From the NCBI RefSeq assembly GCF_021696945.1, contig NZ_JACYHE010000006.1, positions 81,963 through 145,962 of the forward strand: a DNA stretch of 64,000 nucleotides, in the 5' to 3' direction. Origin of the DNA: Streptomyces sp. JJ36. GTDB taxonomy: Bacteria > Actinomycetota > Actinomycetes > Streptomycetales > Streptomycetaceae. Below are positions 8,266-17,885 of this stretch, one piece after another; position 1 is the stretch's first letter, and every line of letters starts with the position of its first letter. The notes below the pieces were generated by a model. That model searched no databases. It saw only the letters and a program-made list of their open reading frames with translations, and was not told where the DNA came from. The position numbers and the translations under genes were made by a program.

Positions 8266-9684
8266 TCAGTGCCGGGCCGGCCGGCGCAGGCGCTTGAGCA
8301 GCCCGGTGACCGCGGGCCCGGGCGGCACGGACTCCGCCTCCGGCAGCGCGGTGGAGGGTACGGTCTCGGGCAGCGGCTGCGCGGCCGTGGCGGCGACGGG
8401 CGTCCCGGTGCGGTTCCCGGGCGGGCGCGGGGTGAACTGCGCGGGCAGCAGACCCGGCCGCCCCTCCATCCAGGTGTCGTCCGAGGGCACCTCCGCGACG
8501 TCCACCGCGAGGCGCAGGTCCGGCAGCCGCTGGAGCAGGGTGTCGATGCCGGTGTCCGCGATGGTGCGGCCCAGGTCCTGTCCGGGGCACTCGTGCGGGC
8601 CGCCGCTGAAGGCCAGGTGGGAACGGTTGCCGTGCATGGGGCTGTCGAGGTCGGGGCGGATGTCCGGGTCGACGTTGCCCGCCGCCAGTCCGAGCAGCAG
8701 CAGGTCGCCCTCGGCGATGCGCTGCCCGCCCAGCTCGGTGTCGCCGCCGGCGATGCGGAACGGGCAGACGGCCAGCGGCGGCCGGTCCCAGAGGACCTGT
8801 TCCAGGGCGTCGGGGAGGGTCATCTGGCCGCCCGACAGGTTGCCGCGGAAGCGCGGGTCGGTGAGGACCAGGTGCAGGGTGTTGGTGATGAGCCCGATGG
8901 TGGTGGCGTTGGCCGCGATGAGCAGCAGCCGGGCGTGCTCGCGCACCTCGTCGTCGTCCAGCTCCGACGCGTGCTCGATCAGCTTGGAGACGATGTCGTG
9001 GCCCGGGGTGCGGCGCTTGGTCTCGACGAGCTGCTGGAGCGCACGGGTGAGGTAGTCGTTGCTCTCGGCGGCCGTCTCGGTGCCCTTCATCAGGTCGCGG
9101 CACTTGGCGACGAGTTGCGGTCCCTCCTCTTCGGGGAGGCCCAGCAGCTTCGTCATGACGAGCATCGGGAGCTGCTCCGCCCACTGCGCCACCAGGTCGG
9201 CGTGGCCGTCCGCCGCGAAGCCGTCGACGAGCTGGTCGGCGAAGCGCGCCACATGGCGGCGCACCCCCCGGGCGGCGAACTGCGACAGGCTCCAGGTGAC
9301 CGCGCCACGCCACCGCTGGTGCTGCATACCGTCGGAGAAGACGCAGAGCGGCTGCGGGGCGAGGATCGGGGTGAGCGGGTGGCCCGGACCGAGCTGGTCG
9401 GCGTGGGTCCAGACGCCGTCCCGGGTGAAGAGCGAGGGGGTGCGGACGACCTCCAGGATCTCCCGGTAGCCCAGCACCAGCCAGGCGGGGAGTTCGCCGG
9501 GGATGAGCACCGGGGCCACGGGGCCGTGCTGGGCGCGCAGCCGCTCGTACACGTCCCGGCCGCCGGCCACGGCCTCCGGCCCGTGCAGCCGCGTCAGCCC
9601 GTCCGTGCCGGACGCGTGGGCGGGGCAGCCCGGGGGCGGGGTGGCGGGGGCGTCCTGCGCACCGTCGGGCGGGTGGGGAGTCAC
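8266..9684 (-). CDS. Atypical cytochrome P450, CYP157-like, lacking ExxR
   Basis: The product has 472 residues. The haem-binding loop is intact (FSGGPHECPGQDLG, Cys near residue 366). The K-helix reads ALEQVLWDRPPLA, so the otherwise universal ExxR arginine is replaced by Leu. The I-helix reads IAANATTIG, without the usual acid before Thr. Loss of ExxR in an EQxLW context is a known feature of the Streptomyces CYP157 family, usually found in conservon operons with a second P450. Here no conservon genes are seen. The GTG at 9684 was chosen because AGGAGG lies four bases upstream; an ATG at 9717 is possible. Confidence 0.9.
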   Translation of the reverse strand: MTPHPPDGAQDAPATPPPGCPAHASGTDGLTRLHGPEAVAGGRDVYERLRAQHGPVAPVLIPGELPAWLVLGYREILEVVRTPSLFTRDGVWTHADQLGPGHPLTPILAPQPLCVFSDGMQHQRWRGAVTWSLSQFAARGVRRHVARFADQLVDGFAADGHADLVAQWAEQLPMLVMTKLLGLPEEEGPQLVAKCRDLMKGTETAAESNDYLTRALQQLVETKRRTPGHDIVSKLIEHASELDDDEVREHARLLLIAANATTIGLITNTLHLVLTDPRFRGNLSGGQMTLPDALEQVLWDRPPLAVCPFRIAGGDTELGGQRIAEGDLLLLGLAAGNVDPDIRPDLDSPMHGNRSHLAFSGGPHECPGQDLGRTIADTGIDTLLQRLPDLRLAVDVAEVPSDDTWMEGRPGLLPAQFTPRPPGNRTGTPVAATAAQPLPETVPSTALPEAESVPPGPAVTGLLKRLRRPARH

Positions 9685-10167
9685 CGAACCTCCTGCGTGG
9701 TCGTTCTCCGTGGGCATGACGGCCGGGCTCGGCGGCCGAACGGAGCGGGCGCTCCGGCGGCCTCGACGCCCCGGTGCCTCCGCGTCCCGGGCTGTGTGCC
9801 CGAGGGCAGCCCGCCCGTACCCGCTCGCCGGTGGGGACGGCGCCGGAACCCCCTGCGTCGGGACCGCTGACACGCCGGGCATCTTTCAGCATAGCTTCTC
9901 GCTCCGTGACCACCGGTACGGCGGGGGCGGCGTGGTGACGCCCCCTCAGCCGCGCCACGGCCCCGCCGGCACCGGCGCGGCGCCCTCCCCCGGACCGCCG
10001 GGACCGTACGGAGCACGCCACGGGCCGACGGCTGAAAAGTATCCCCGAGTACCCCGCACGCTCGTGGAGAATCCGTGAAGTTCTCACGCCTCATCGGTGA
10101 CAGACGGGACTTCTCCGTGGCCCTGCGTGACTGCCAGGCTCGTCTCCGTCAGCCACAGGGAGGTGGA
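9685..10167. promoter_or_regulatory. Divergent promoter region between the P450 genes and ramC
   Basis: There are 483 bases without a convincing gene between divergent starts at 9684 (minus) and 10168 (plus). CTTTCAGC at 9883-9890 is mirrored by GCTGAAAAG at 10031-10039, a possible widely spaced inverted pair. The more AT-rich stretch from 10030 to 10080 is the likeliest place for ramC promoter elements and RamR contacts. I cannot assign a defined box. Confidence 0.4.
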
Positions 10168-12993
10168 ATGAGCAAGGGGTACGCCGTCTTCTGCGACGCA
10201 GACCGGCTCTTCTACGACGCTCCGCACCGCGTGCCGGCGCAGCCGGACGACCGGAGCGCCCTCTACGGCGCCGCGCGCCGCGAGGTGCCCGAGGGCTGGC
10301 AGCGGCACCGTACCGGCGACTGGCTGGCGCTGCGCCCGGCCGGCGCCGAACTGCCCGCCCAGGGCTGGAAGATCCACGTCTCCTCCTGCCTGGACAACGC
10401 CGAGCGCATCCTCTCGGCGGTCTGGGACTACTGCGTACCCCGTGGCGTGGCGTTCAAGTTCGTGCCGAGCCGCAGACTGCTGCACAACCGCAATGCCAAG
10501 TACGCCGACCGCGGCGCCAGCGGGAAGTTCGTCACCGTCTACCCCGCGGACGAGGAGCAGTGCCGGCGGGTCGCGGAGGACCTCGACCGGCTGCTCGCCG
10601 GGGAGCCCGGGCCGTACATCCTCAGCGACCTGCGGTGGGGCGCCGGCCCGGTGCACCTGCGCTGGGGCAGCTTCACCGAACGGCACTGCTACGACGACGA
10701 AGGGCGGCTGTGCCCGGCGGTGGAGGACCCGCGCGGCCGGCTGGTGCCGGACCGCCGGGAGCCGCGCTTCCAGGTCCCGGAGTGGGTGGCCCTGCCGGAC
10801 TTCCTCCGCCCGCACCTGGAGGCCCGCTCCGCCACCGCGCTCGCCGAGATCCCCTACACGATCGAGAGCGCCCTGCACTTCTCCAACGGCGGCGGCGTCT
10901 ACGCGGCACGCGACACCCGCACCGGCGAGGAGGTCGTGCTGAAGGAGGCCCGGCCGTACGCGGGCCTGGCGGCCGACGGCGCCGACGCGGTCACCCGGCT
11001 GGAACGTGAGCGCACGGCGCTGGAAAGACTCGCGGACGTTCCGCAGACCCCGGCGGTGCGCGACCACTTCGTCCTCGGCGACCACCACTTCCTCGCCCTG
11101 GAACGGGTGCGCGGCAGACCCCTGAACGCCTTCTTCGCCCGCCGCCACCCGCTGATCGAGGCCGATCCGGCGCCGGAGCGGCTGGCCGCCCACACCGACT
11201 GGGCGCTGCGCGTGCACCGGATGGTGGAGGAGGCCGTGGCGGCGATCCACGCCCGCGGGCTCGTCTTCAACGACCTGCATCTGTTCAACATCATGGTGGC
11301 CGAGGACGAGTCCTCGGTGACCCTGCTCGACTTCGAGGCCGCCGCCGAGGCGGCGGACGGCCTCCGGCAGACGGTGGCGAACCCCGGCTTCGTGGCACCG
11401 CCCGACCGCCGCGGCTACGCGGTGGACCGCTATGCGCTGGCCTGCCTGCGCCTGGCGCTCTTCCTGCCGCTGACCAACCTGCTGGCGATGGACCGGGAGA
11501 AGGCGGCGCACCTGGCGGAGCTGGCCGCCGCCGAGTTCCCGGTGCCGCGGGAGTTCCTGGACGAGGCGGTGGCCGAGATCACCGGCGCGGGGCGGGACCC
11601 GGCGACGGCCGGCCCGGTCGTGGCGACGCACGCCGCCGGGGTCGCCGAGGGGGAGACCCCGGCGCCGGCGCCACGGGCCGGCATGCGCCGTACGGCCCGC
11701 ACCCGCGTCCCGGTCCGGGACGGAGGGGCGGACCGGGACGAGCCGGCGGAGCCGGGGCAGCCACCGGAGCCGGGCGGCGGCTATCTGCCCGTGCATCCCG
11801 GCGACTGGCCGCGCAGCCGCGACGCGATGGCCCGGGCCCTGCTGGCCTCGGCCACCCCGGACCGCGAGGACCGCTGCTTCCCCGGGGACATCGCCCAGTT
11901 CCGTACGCCCGGCGGCGGCGCCTCCTTCGGCTACGGCACCGCGGGCGTGCTGCACGCCCTCGCGGAGACCGACGCCCCCGACTGCCCGGAGGCCGAGGAG
12001 TGGCTGCTGCGGCATGCCAAACGCCCCGCCACCGGCACCCCGCTCGGCTTCTACGACGGGCTGGCGGGCGTCGCCTGGACGCTCGCCCGCCTCGGCCACG
12101 CCACCGAGGCGCTGGAGCTGGCCGCCCTCGTCACCGGTGAGCAGTGGCAGGAGCTCGGCGGCGAACTGCACGGCGGGCTGGCCGGGCTGGGCCTGGCCCT
12201 GGACTCCCTGGCGGAGACCACCGGCGAGCCCGGGCTGCACGAGGTGGCCGGAGACTGCTGCCGCCTGGTCGCCGACCGCGCCGAAGCCGGCCGGTCCACC
12301 CGCCGCGCCGGACTGCTGCACGGCCGCACCGGCGAGGCCCTGCTCTTCCTGCGCCGCTACGAACGCACCGGCGACACCGCGCTGCTGGACCTGGCCGCCA
12401 CCGCCCTCCGGGCCGACCTCGACCGCTGCGTGCGGAGCGCCGGCGGCGCCCTCCAGGTGGACGAGGGCTGGCGCACCCTGCCCTATCTCGGCGCGGGCAG
12501 CGTCGGCATCGGAATGGTGCTGGACGACTATCTGCTGCACCGCGACGACGACGGCTTCCGCGCGGCACGCCGGGAGATCCACCGGGCGGCGCGGTCCCGC
12601 TTCTACGCGCAGCCGGGGCTGTTCCGCGGCACGGCGGGCATGGTGCTGTACCTGGCCCGTACGGCCGACACGGACACTCCGGAGAGCACCAGCACCCCGG
12701 ACGGGGGCGCGGCGACCGGCGCGGACGCCGTGCTCCGCCGGCAGATCGGCGCGCTCGCCCGCACCGCCCTCCCCTACCGGGGGCACCTCGCCTTCCCCGG
12801 CGAGCAGTTGATGCGCCTGTCCATGGACCTGAACACCGGCACCGCGGGCTGCCTCCTCGCGCTGGGCGGCGCGCTGCAGCCGCGGCCCGCGAGTCTGCCG
12901 TTCCTTCCGCCGCTACCGCGGCCCCAGAGCCGGCCGTCCACCCGGGCGGCCGTAACGGAGAACCGTTTCCGAACAAGAGAGGAATCATCATGA
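10168..12993 (+). CDS. ramC: Class III lanthipeptide synthetase RamC/AmfT (LanKC)
   Basis: The product has 941 residues. It converts the RamS precursor by phosphorylating and eliminating Ser/Thr and cyclising onto Cys. Three regions are visible: an N-terminal lyase-like part (about 1-220); a Ser/Thr-kinase-like domain with VLKEARP near residue 255, a catalytic loop NDLHLFNIM near 367 and DFE shortly after; and a C-terminal LanC-like cyclase from about 555. The cyclase has YLGAGSVG near 773 and FRGTAG near 817 where zinc-dependent LanC enzymes carry Cys and Cys-His. The zinc ligands are therefore missing, which marks class III rather than class IV. The ATG at 10168 has GGGAGGTGG upstream. The stop overlaps the ramS start (ATGA). 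Confidence 0.96.
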   Translation: MSKGYAVFCDADRLFYDAPHRVPAQPDDRSALYGAARREVPEGWQRHRTGDWLALRPAGAELPAQGWKIHVSSCLDNAERILSAVWDYCVPRGVAFKFVPSRRLLHNRNAKYADRGASGKFVTVYPADEEQCRRVAEDLDRLLAGEPGPYILSDLRWGAGPVHLRWGSFTERHCYDDEGRLCPAVEDPRGRLVPDRREPRFQVPEWVALPDFLRPHLEARSATALAEIPYTIESALHFSNGGGVYAARDTRTGEEVVLKEARPYAGLAADGADAVTRLERERTALERLADVPQTPAVRDHFVLGDHHFLALERVRGRPLNAFFARRHPLIEADPAPERLAAHTDWALRVHRMVEEAVAAIHARGLVFNDLHLFNIMVAEDESSVTLLDFEAAAEAADGLRQTVANPGFVAPPDRRGYAVDRYALACLRLALFLPLTNLLAMDREKAAHLAELAAAEFPVPREFLDEAVAEITGAGRDPATAGPVVATHAAGVAEGETPAPAPRAGMRRTARTRVPVRDGGADRDEPAEPGQPPEPGGGYLPVHPGDWPRSRDAMARALLASATPDREDRCFPGDIAQFRTPGGGASFGYGTAGVLHALAETDAPDCPEAEEWLLRHAKRPATGTPLGFYDGLAGVAWTLARLGHATEALELAALVTGEQWQELGGELHGGLAGLGLALDSLAETTGEPGLHEVAGDCCRLVADRAEAGRSTRRAGLLHGRTGEALLFLRRYERTGDTALLDLAATALRADLDRCVRSAGGALQVDEGWRTLPYLGAGSVGIGMVLDDYLLHRDDDGFRAARREIHRAARSRFYAQPGLFRGTAGMVLYLARTADTDTPESTSTPDGGAATGADAVLRRQIGALARTALPYRGHLAFPGEQLMRLSMDLNTGTAGCLLALGGALQPRPASLPFLPPLPRPQSRPSTRAAVTENRFRTREESS

Positions 12994-13124
12994 CCCTGCT
13001 CGACCTGCAGACCATGGAGACCGTCAAGGACGAGGCCACCGCCGACGCCGGCTACGGCGGCGGCAGCGAGGCCAGCCTGCTGCTCTGCGGCGACAGCAGC
13101 CTCAGCCTCACCACCTGCAACTGA
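12990..13124 (+). CDS. ramS: Lanthipeptide precursor RamS/AmfS (SapB-type morphogen)
   Basis: The product has 44 residues. The leader holds the class III recognition box LLDLQTME at 3-10 and an acidic/basic helix. The core contains two Ser-x2-Ser-x3-Cys blocks, SEASLLLC (26-33) and SSLSLTTC (36-43), ending in Asn. This is the same arrangement as in RamS of S. coelicolor, whose product SapB is a surfactant that lets aerial hyphae leave the aqueous medium. Each block can form a lanthionine or labionin ring. Its ATG overlaps the ramC stop (ATGA), so translation is coupled. Confidence 0.96.
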   Translation: MTLLDLQTMETVKDEATADAGYGGGSEASLLLCGDSSLSLTTCN

Positions 13125-13143
13125 CGACCACCGCGTCGTCACC

Positions 13144-13176
13144 GCGTTCCCGGGCGGCCACCCCGCCCGGGAACGC
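13144..13176 (+). terminator. Strong hairpin between ramS and ramA
   Basis: A perfect 14-bp stem (13144-13157 with 13163-13176) encloses a 5-base loop, 20 bases after the ramS stop. Its place suggests a partial terminator or 3' stabiliser that lets the precursor be made in excess over the transporter genes downstream. Confidence 0.7.
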
Positions 13177-13387
13177 CCCGTTCCGGAACGCGCGGGTCCC
13201 GGTCCTCCTCGTTCTTCCCCGCCTCGCTCTCCCGTATCCCCCGCCGCGAGCCCGTGGCGCATCTCCGCCGCGGTCGGGGCGTGGCTCCCGCCGCGCCGGC
13301 AGGTGGCTCCCACCGCACCCGCGAGGTGGCGCGCACCGCACCACCCTCCGGTCTCCCCCGCCCGTACGCCTCCTGCGAGGAAGCCGC

Positions 13388-15355
13388 ATGGCCTCACCAC
13401 CCCCCGCGGAACACGCCGAGGAGGCGCCCCGGCGGAACGCGCACCGGCTGCTCGCCGGCGCCGCCCGGGACGGCGCCGCCGGCACCGCGGGTGTGCTGCT
13501 GGCCGGCCTCGCCGAGTCCGCCGTGGCCCTCGCCCTGCCGGCCGTCCTCGGCCGCGCCCTGGACCGGCTGCTCGCCGGCGCCGGCCCGGCCGACCCGTGG
13601 ATCGCCGCGTGCGCCGCGCTGTTCGCCGCCCAGATGCTGCTCGGCGCCGCCGTCGCCGTGCTGAACGGTACCGTCACCGCCCGCGGCACCGCCTGGCTGC
13701 GCCGCCGCGGAACCGGGCACCTGCTCGCCGCCGGTCCGCGCGCCACCGACCGCTTCACCCCCGGCGACCTGGTGACCCGCCTCGGCCAGAACGCGGCCGA
13801 CGCCGGCACCGCGCCCGCCTCCGCCGCCACCGCCGTCACCGCCGTCGTCACCCCGCTCGGCGGTCTGCTGGCGCTCGCCGCCGTCGACCTGTGGCTGGCC
13901 GCGGTCTTCCTCGGCGGCACACCGCTGCTGGCGGCGCTGCTGCGGACCTTCGCCCGCGGTTCGTCCGCCAGCGTGACGGACTACCAGCACACCCAGGGCC
14001 GCATCGCCACCGCCCTGACCGAGGCGCTCGGCGGGGCCCGCACGGTCGCCGCGGCCGGCACCGCGGACCGGGAGCGGCGGCGCGTGCTGGAGCCGCTCGC
14101 CGAACTCGACGCCCAGGGACGCCGGATGTGGCAGGTCTACGGGCGCGCCATGGTGGGCAGCGGGGTGCTGGCGCCGCTGCTGGCGACGGCCGTCCTGGCC
14201 GCCGGGGGGCTGCGGCTGGCCGCGGGCGCGCTGAGCGTCGGGGAACTGCTGGCCGCGTCCCGCTACGCCTTCCTCGCCGTCGGCGTCGGCACCCTCGTCG
14301 GCCGGGTGGACGCCCTGGTACGCGGCCGGGCCGCCGCCTCCCGGATCGCCGGGCTGCTCACGGTGCCGGCCGTGCCGTACGGCACCTGGCCGCTGCCGGC
14401 CGGCGGCCCCGGCCGGCTGGAGCTGCACCGGGTGACCGTGCGCCGCGGCGGGACGGCGGTGCTCCGCGACGTGGACCTGGTGGTGCCGGGCGGCAGCACC
14501 ATGGCCGTGGTCGGCCGGTCCGGGGCGGGCAAGTCCCTGCTGGCCGCCGTCGCCGGGCGGCTCACCGACCCGGACCACGGGCGGGTGCTGCTGGACGGGG
14601 TGCCGCTGACCGAGGCCGACCCCGCGGTGCTCCGCCGGGAGGTCGCGTACGCCTTCGAGCGGCCCGCGCTCTTCGGGCGCACCGTCGCCGCGGCCGTCGG
14701 CTTCGGGCCGCGCGACCTGCCCCGCACCCGGGTGGAGGCCGCCGCGCGGGCGGCCGGTGCCGACACCTTCGTACGGCTGCTGCCGGACGGCTACGACACG
14801 CCGCTCCGGGAGGCGCCGCTCTCCGGCGGGGAGGCGCAACGCCTCGGGCTGGCACGGGCGTTCGCGCACGCCGGGCGGCTGCTGGTGCTGGACGACGCCA
14901 CCTCCAGCCTGGACAGCGCCACCGAGCGCGAGGTGGGGCGCGCCCTGCTGCGGGAGGTGCGTCCGGGCACCCGGCTGCTCGTCGCCCACCGGGCCTCCTC
15001 CGCCGCCCGCGCCGACCTGGTGACCTGGCTGGAGAACGGTCGCGTCCGGGCGGTCGGCCGCCACCACGAGCTGTGGCACGACCCGGACTACCGCGCGGTG
15101 TTCGCCCCGGACGAGGACCTTCCGCCGGGGGCGGGAACCCACGACGGCGGCCCCCCGGACGGAGACGGCGATCCCGAGCGGGCGGGCGCTCCCGAGCGGG
15201 CACCGGCCCGCTCCGGTACGGACGGTGCCGCAGACGGCGGCGACACGGCGTCCCCGGGACCCACCGGCGGCGGAACCGCGGGACCGTCGGCACGGCGGGC
15301 CGGGAAACCGGCCCCACCGCCGGGGGCGGGAACCCCCACGGGCGGTGCGGCGTGA
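13388..15355 (+). CDS. ramA: ABC transporter, permease plus ATPase, first ram exporter subunit
   Basis: The product has 655 residues. An N-terminal membrane domain with about six helices (to about residue 310) is fused to one nucleotide-binding domain. Walker A is GRSGAGKS near residue 379, the signature is LSGGEAQRLGLARA and Walker B is LLVLDDATSSLD. The C-terminal ~100 residues are Gly/Asp/Ala-rich and look disordered. It should pair with the next gene as a heterodimeric exporter of the modified RamS peptide. The ATG at 13388 is preceded by GAGGA. The stop overlaps the next start (GTGA). Confidence 0.93.
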   Translation: MASPPPAEHAEEAPRRNAHRLLAGAARDGAAGTAGVLLAGLAESAVALALPAVLGRALDRLLAGAGPADPWIAACAALFAAQMLLGAAVAVLNGTVTARGTAWLRRRGTGHLLAAGPRATDRFTPGDLVTRLGQNAADAGTAPASAATAVTAVVTPLGGLLALAAVDLWLAAVFLGGTPLLAALLRTFARGSSASVTDYQHTQGRIATALTEALGGARTVAAAGTADRERRRVLEPLAELDAQGRRMWQVYGRAMVGSGVLAPLLATAVLAAGGLRLAAGALSVGELLAASRYAFLAVGVGTLVGRVDALVRGRAAASRIAGLLTVPAVPYGTWPLPAGGPGRLELHRVTVRRGGTAVLRDVDLVVPGGSTMAVVGRSGAGKSLLAAVAGRLTDPDHGRVLLDGVPLTEADPAVLRREVAYAFERPALFGRTVAAAVGFGPRDLPRTRVEAAARAAGADTFVRLLPDGYDTPLREAPLSGGEAQRLGLARAFAHAGRLLVLDDATSSLDSATEREVGRALLREVRPGTRLLVAHRASSAARADLVTWLENGRVRAVGRHHELWHDPDYRAVFAPDEDLPPGAGTHDGGPPDGDGDPERAGAPERAPARSGTDGAADGGDTASPGPTGGGTAGPSARRAGKPAPPPGAGTPTGGAA

Positions 15356-17364
15356 AAGGCGCGGCGGAGACCGAGGCCGTCCCGGAGGCGGCGCAGGCCC
15401 GGGACGCCCGGGACGCCGCGCCCGCCGAGGGGCACGGGCTCCGGGCCCCGGACGGGCCCGGCGGGCACGCGGGCCCGGCCGCGACGGAGAACCCCGGGGG
15501 CCGGCCCACGCGCCCCCTGCGCCGGGTGCTGCCGCAGGCCCGCCGGTTCCTCGGGCGCCGCCGGCCCACCCTGCTGCTGCTGGGCGGCTGGTCGCTGCTG
15601 GAATCCGCACAGACGTTCCTCGGCGGCTACAGCGTCGCCCGCGCCCTGGACCGCGGCTTCCTCGCCGGCGACACCCGCACCGGGCTGCTGTGGCTGGCCG
15701 CCGGCGCGGTGGCCGTCCTCGTCGGCGGCCTGGCCACCCGCGGGGTCTTCCGGCACCTCGCCGACCTGGTGGAACCGCTGCGCGACGGCCTGGTGCGCCG
15801 CGTGGTGACCCGGGCGCTGCGACAGGCCGTCGCCGACCCGGACCGGGTGGACACCGCCGCCGTCTCCCGGCTGACCAGCCAGACGGAGATCGCCCGGGAC
15901 GGCTTCGCCGGACTGGTTCTGGTGACCCGGTCGTTCGCGTTCACCGCGCTGGGTGCGCTCTTCGGCCTCGCCGCACTCGCGCCCGGCCTGCTGCTGGTGG
16001 TGCTGCCGCCGCTGGTGCTGGGGCTGGTGCTGTTCTGCCTGACGCTGGGTCCGACGGCGCTGCGGCAGCAGGAGTTCCTGCGCGCCGACGAGGCGGCCTG
16101 CGCGCACTTCGGCGCCGTCGCGGAGGGCCTGCGTGACGTGACCGCGTGCGGCGCCACGGAACGTGTGGCCGCCGAGTCCGGCGTTCTCGTCGGCCGTGCC
16201 CGGGACGCCGGGCGGGTCCTCGCCCGCTGGGCCGGAGCGCGCCATCTCGCGCTGGGCCTGGCCGGCCGGCTGCCGGTGGTGCTGCTGCTGGTGGCGGCGC
16301 CCTGGCTGCTGCGCAACGGCGTGACGGCCGGTGAACTGGTCGGCGCCCTGACCTACCTCACCCAGTCGCTGCTGCCCGCCCTGCACACCCTGGTCAACGC
16401 GCTCGGCTCGGCCGGCACCCGGCTGCTGGTCGTGCTCGACCGGCTCACCGGCGGCACGGACGGCGACGGGTACGGGCCCTCCGGACCCGTACCCGCCTCC
16501 CCCTCGTCCGTCCCCCGCGCGCCCGGCGGCAGCGCCGAGACCCCCGTGCTCGGCGCCCCGCCGGAAGGACCGGCGGAGCCTCCCCCGGCTCCGTTCCCCC
16601 TGCCGGCCGCGCGGCCGTCCCCCGTACCGGCCGCTCCCCCCCGGGTCGAACTCCGCGGCGTGACCTTCGCCTACGGCCCCGCGGCCCGCCCGGTCCTGCG
16701 CGATCTGGACCTGGAGGTCCCCCCGGGCGGCAGCCTGGCGGTGGTCGGCCCCAGCGGCATCGGCAAGTCGACGCTCACCGGGCTCGTCGCCGGGCTGCTC
16801 ACCCCGCTGCGCGGCGACGTCCGGGTGGCCGGCGAGCCCGTACGCCCGTACGCCTCCCCCGAGGCGTGCCGGCGCCGGGTGCTGATCCCGCAGCAGGCGT
16901 ACGTGTTCAGCGGCACCCTCCGCGCCAATCTGCTCTATCTCCGTCCCGACTCCTCCACCGTCCCCCGGCGGGCGGTGGAGGAGTCGGCGCATGCGGTCGG
17001 CCTCGGGCCGCTGCTGGAGCGGCTGGGCGGACCGGACGCCCCCGTCGTCCCGGGTGAGCTGTCCCAGGGTGAGCGGCAGTTGCTCGCCCTGGCCCGGGCA
17101 CATCTGTCACCGGCGCCGCTGGTGCTGCTGGACGAGGCGACCTGCCATCTGGACCCCGTGGCCGAGGCCCGCGCGGAACGCGCCTTCCTGGAGCGGCCCG
17201 GCACCGTGGTGATCGTCGCCCACCGCCTCTCCTCGGCCCGGCGTGCCGACCGGGTCCTCGTGCTGGACGGCACCGAGGCCCGTACCGGCACCCACGAGGA
17301 GCTGCTCGCGCGCTCCCCCCTCTACGCCGAACTGGTGGGGCACTGGCAGGCGACCGCGGTCTGA
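15352..17364 (+). CDS. ramB: ABC transporter, permease plus ATPase, second ram exporter subunit
   Basis: The product has 670 residues. A disordered N-terminus of about 55 residues precedes a six-helix membrane domain and an ATPase domain with Walker A GPSGIGKST, signature LSQGERQLLALARA and Walker B LVLLDEATCHLD. The signature begins LSQG where its partner has LSGG, as in heterodimeric exporters with two unequal ATP sites. A Pro/Ala/Ser-rich linker near residues 375-430 separates the domains. The GTG start overlaps the ramA stop (GTGA). Confidence 0.93.
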   Translation: MKGAAETEAVPEAAQARDARDAAPAEGHGLRAPDGPGGHAGPAATENPGGRPTRPLRRVLPQARRFLGRRRPTLLLLGGWSLLESAQTFLGGYSVARALDRGFLAGDTRTGLLWLAAGAVAVLVGGLATRGVFRHLADLVEPLRDGLVRRVVTRALRQAVADPDRVDTAAVSRLTSQTEIARDGFAGLVLVTRSFAFTALGALFGLAALAPGLLLVVLPPLVLGLVLFCLTLGPTALRQQEFLRADEAACAHFGAVAEGLRDVTACGATERVAAESGVLVGRARDAGRVLARWAGARHLALGLAGRLPVVLLLVAAPWLLRNGVTAGELVGALTYLTQSLLPALHTLVNALGSAGTRLLVVLDRLTGGTDGDGYGPSGPVPASPSSVPRAPGGSAETPVLGAPPEGPAEPPPAPFPLPAARPSPVPAAPPRVELRGVTFAYGPAARPVLRDLDLEVPPGGSLAVVGPSGIGKSTLTGLVAGLLTPLRGDVRVAGEPVRPYASPEACRRRVLIPQQAYVFSGTLRANLLYLRPDSSTVPRRAVEESAHAVGLGPLLERLGGPDAPVVPGELSQGERQLLALARAHLSPAPLVLLDEATCHLDPVAEARAERAFLERPGTVVIVAHRLSSARRADRVLVLDGTEARTGTHEELLARSPLYAELVGHWQATAV

Positions 17365-17885
17365 AGGCGGCCGTACCCACCTGCCGTGAGCGGGGCCCGC
17401 GGGCTCAGGCCGGTGCGGTGCGGCCCCGCGAGGTGTGAGCGGGTGCGGTCGGGGAGGTGCCGCGTAACCGGCGCGTGCGCATCCTTCCTCCTTCTGCTGG
17501 GCGCTTCGGCAGGGGGGTGTGCGGGGAACCGCAGGGGAGTCCGGGCTCCCCGCACACCGGGGCAGGGACAGGCGCATCCCTCCCACGCCGCGGAGACACT
17601 GCTGGGGCGGCTGTCTCCGCGAGGCGGACGACCAGCACGTTACGGACGCCGCAAGGCCGCTGCCAGCGGCACGGGGCCCGGTCCCCCGCCCGCGGGCGGC
17701 GCCGGTGCACAACCGGGCGTGCGCCGTGCACAACGGGGGCCGGGCACACCCTCACCCGTGCACAGTTCCCGCAGGCGGCCGCCCGTTCCCGGCCGGCGGA
17801 CCGCCCGTTCCGGGCCACCGGGGACCGTTCCGCGCATCCCGGGGCGCCGGGTCCGGCGCACCCCGGGAGCCCCGGTCCCGCGCGG
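17365..17885. other. Non-coding gap between convergent ramB and the PucR-like regulator
   Basis: I see no credible gene in these 521 bases. GTGCACAAC occurs at 17705-17713 and 17726-17734, with GTGCACAG at 17758-17765. The palindromic hexamer GTGCAC is thus present three times within 61 bases. Whether this is a protein-binding cluster or chance in GC-rich DNA is not clear. Confidence 0.3.

Noticed and set aside
6406..9870. Very long plus-strand open frame opposite the two P450 genes
   Set aside because: It is antisense to two genes with full P450 motifs; its translation is low-complexity Arg/Gly/Ala with no domain.
10168..12993. Class IV (LanL) synthetase
   Set aside because: The cyclase domain lacks the Cys/Cys/His zinc ligands, so class III fits.
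17705..17765. Cluster of three GTGCAC sites as a regulator-binding array
   Set aside because: The hexamer is short, the spacing is irregular and the site lies between gene ends, where a promoter is not expected.
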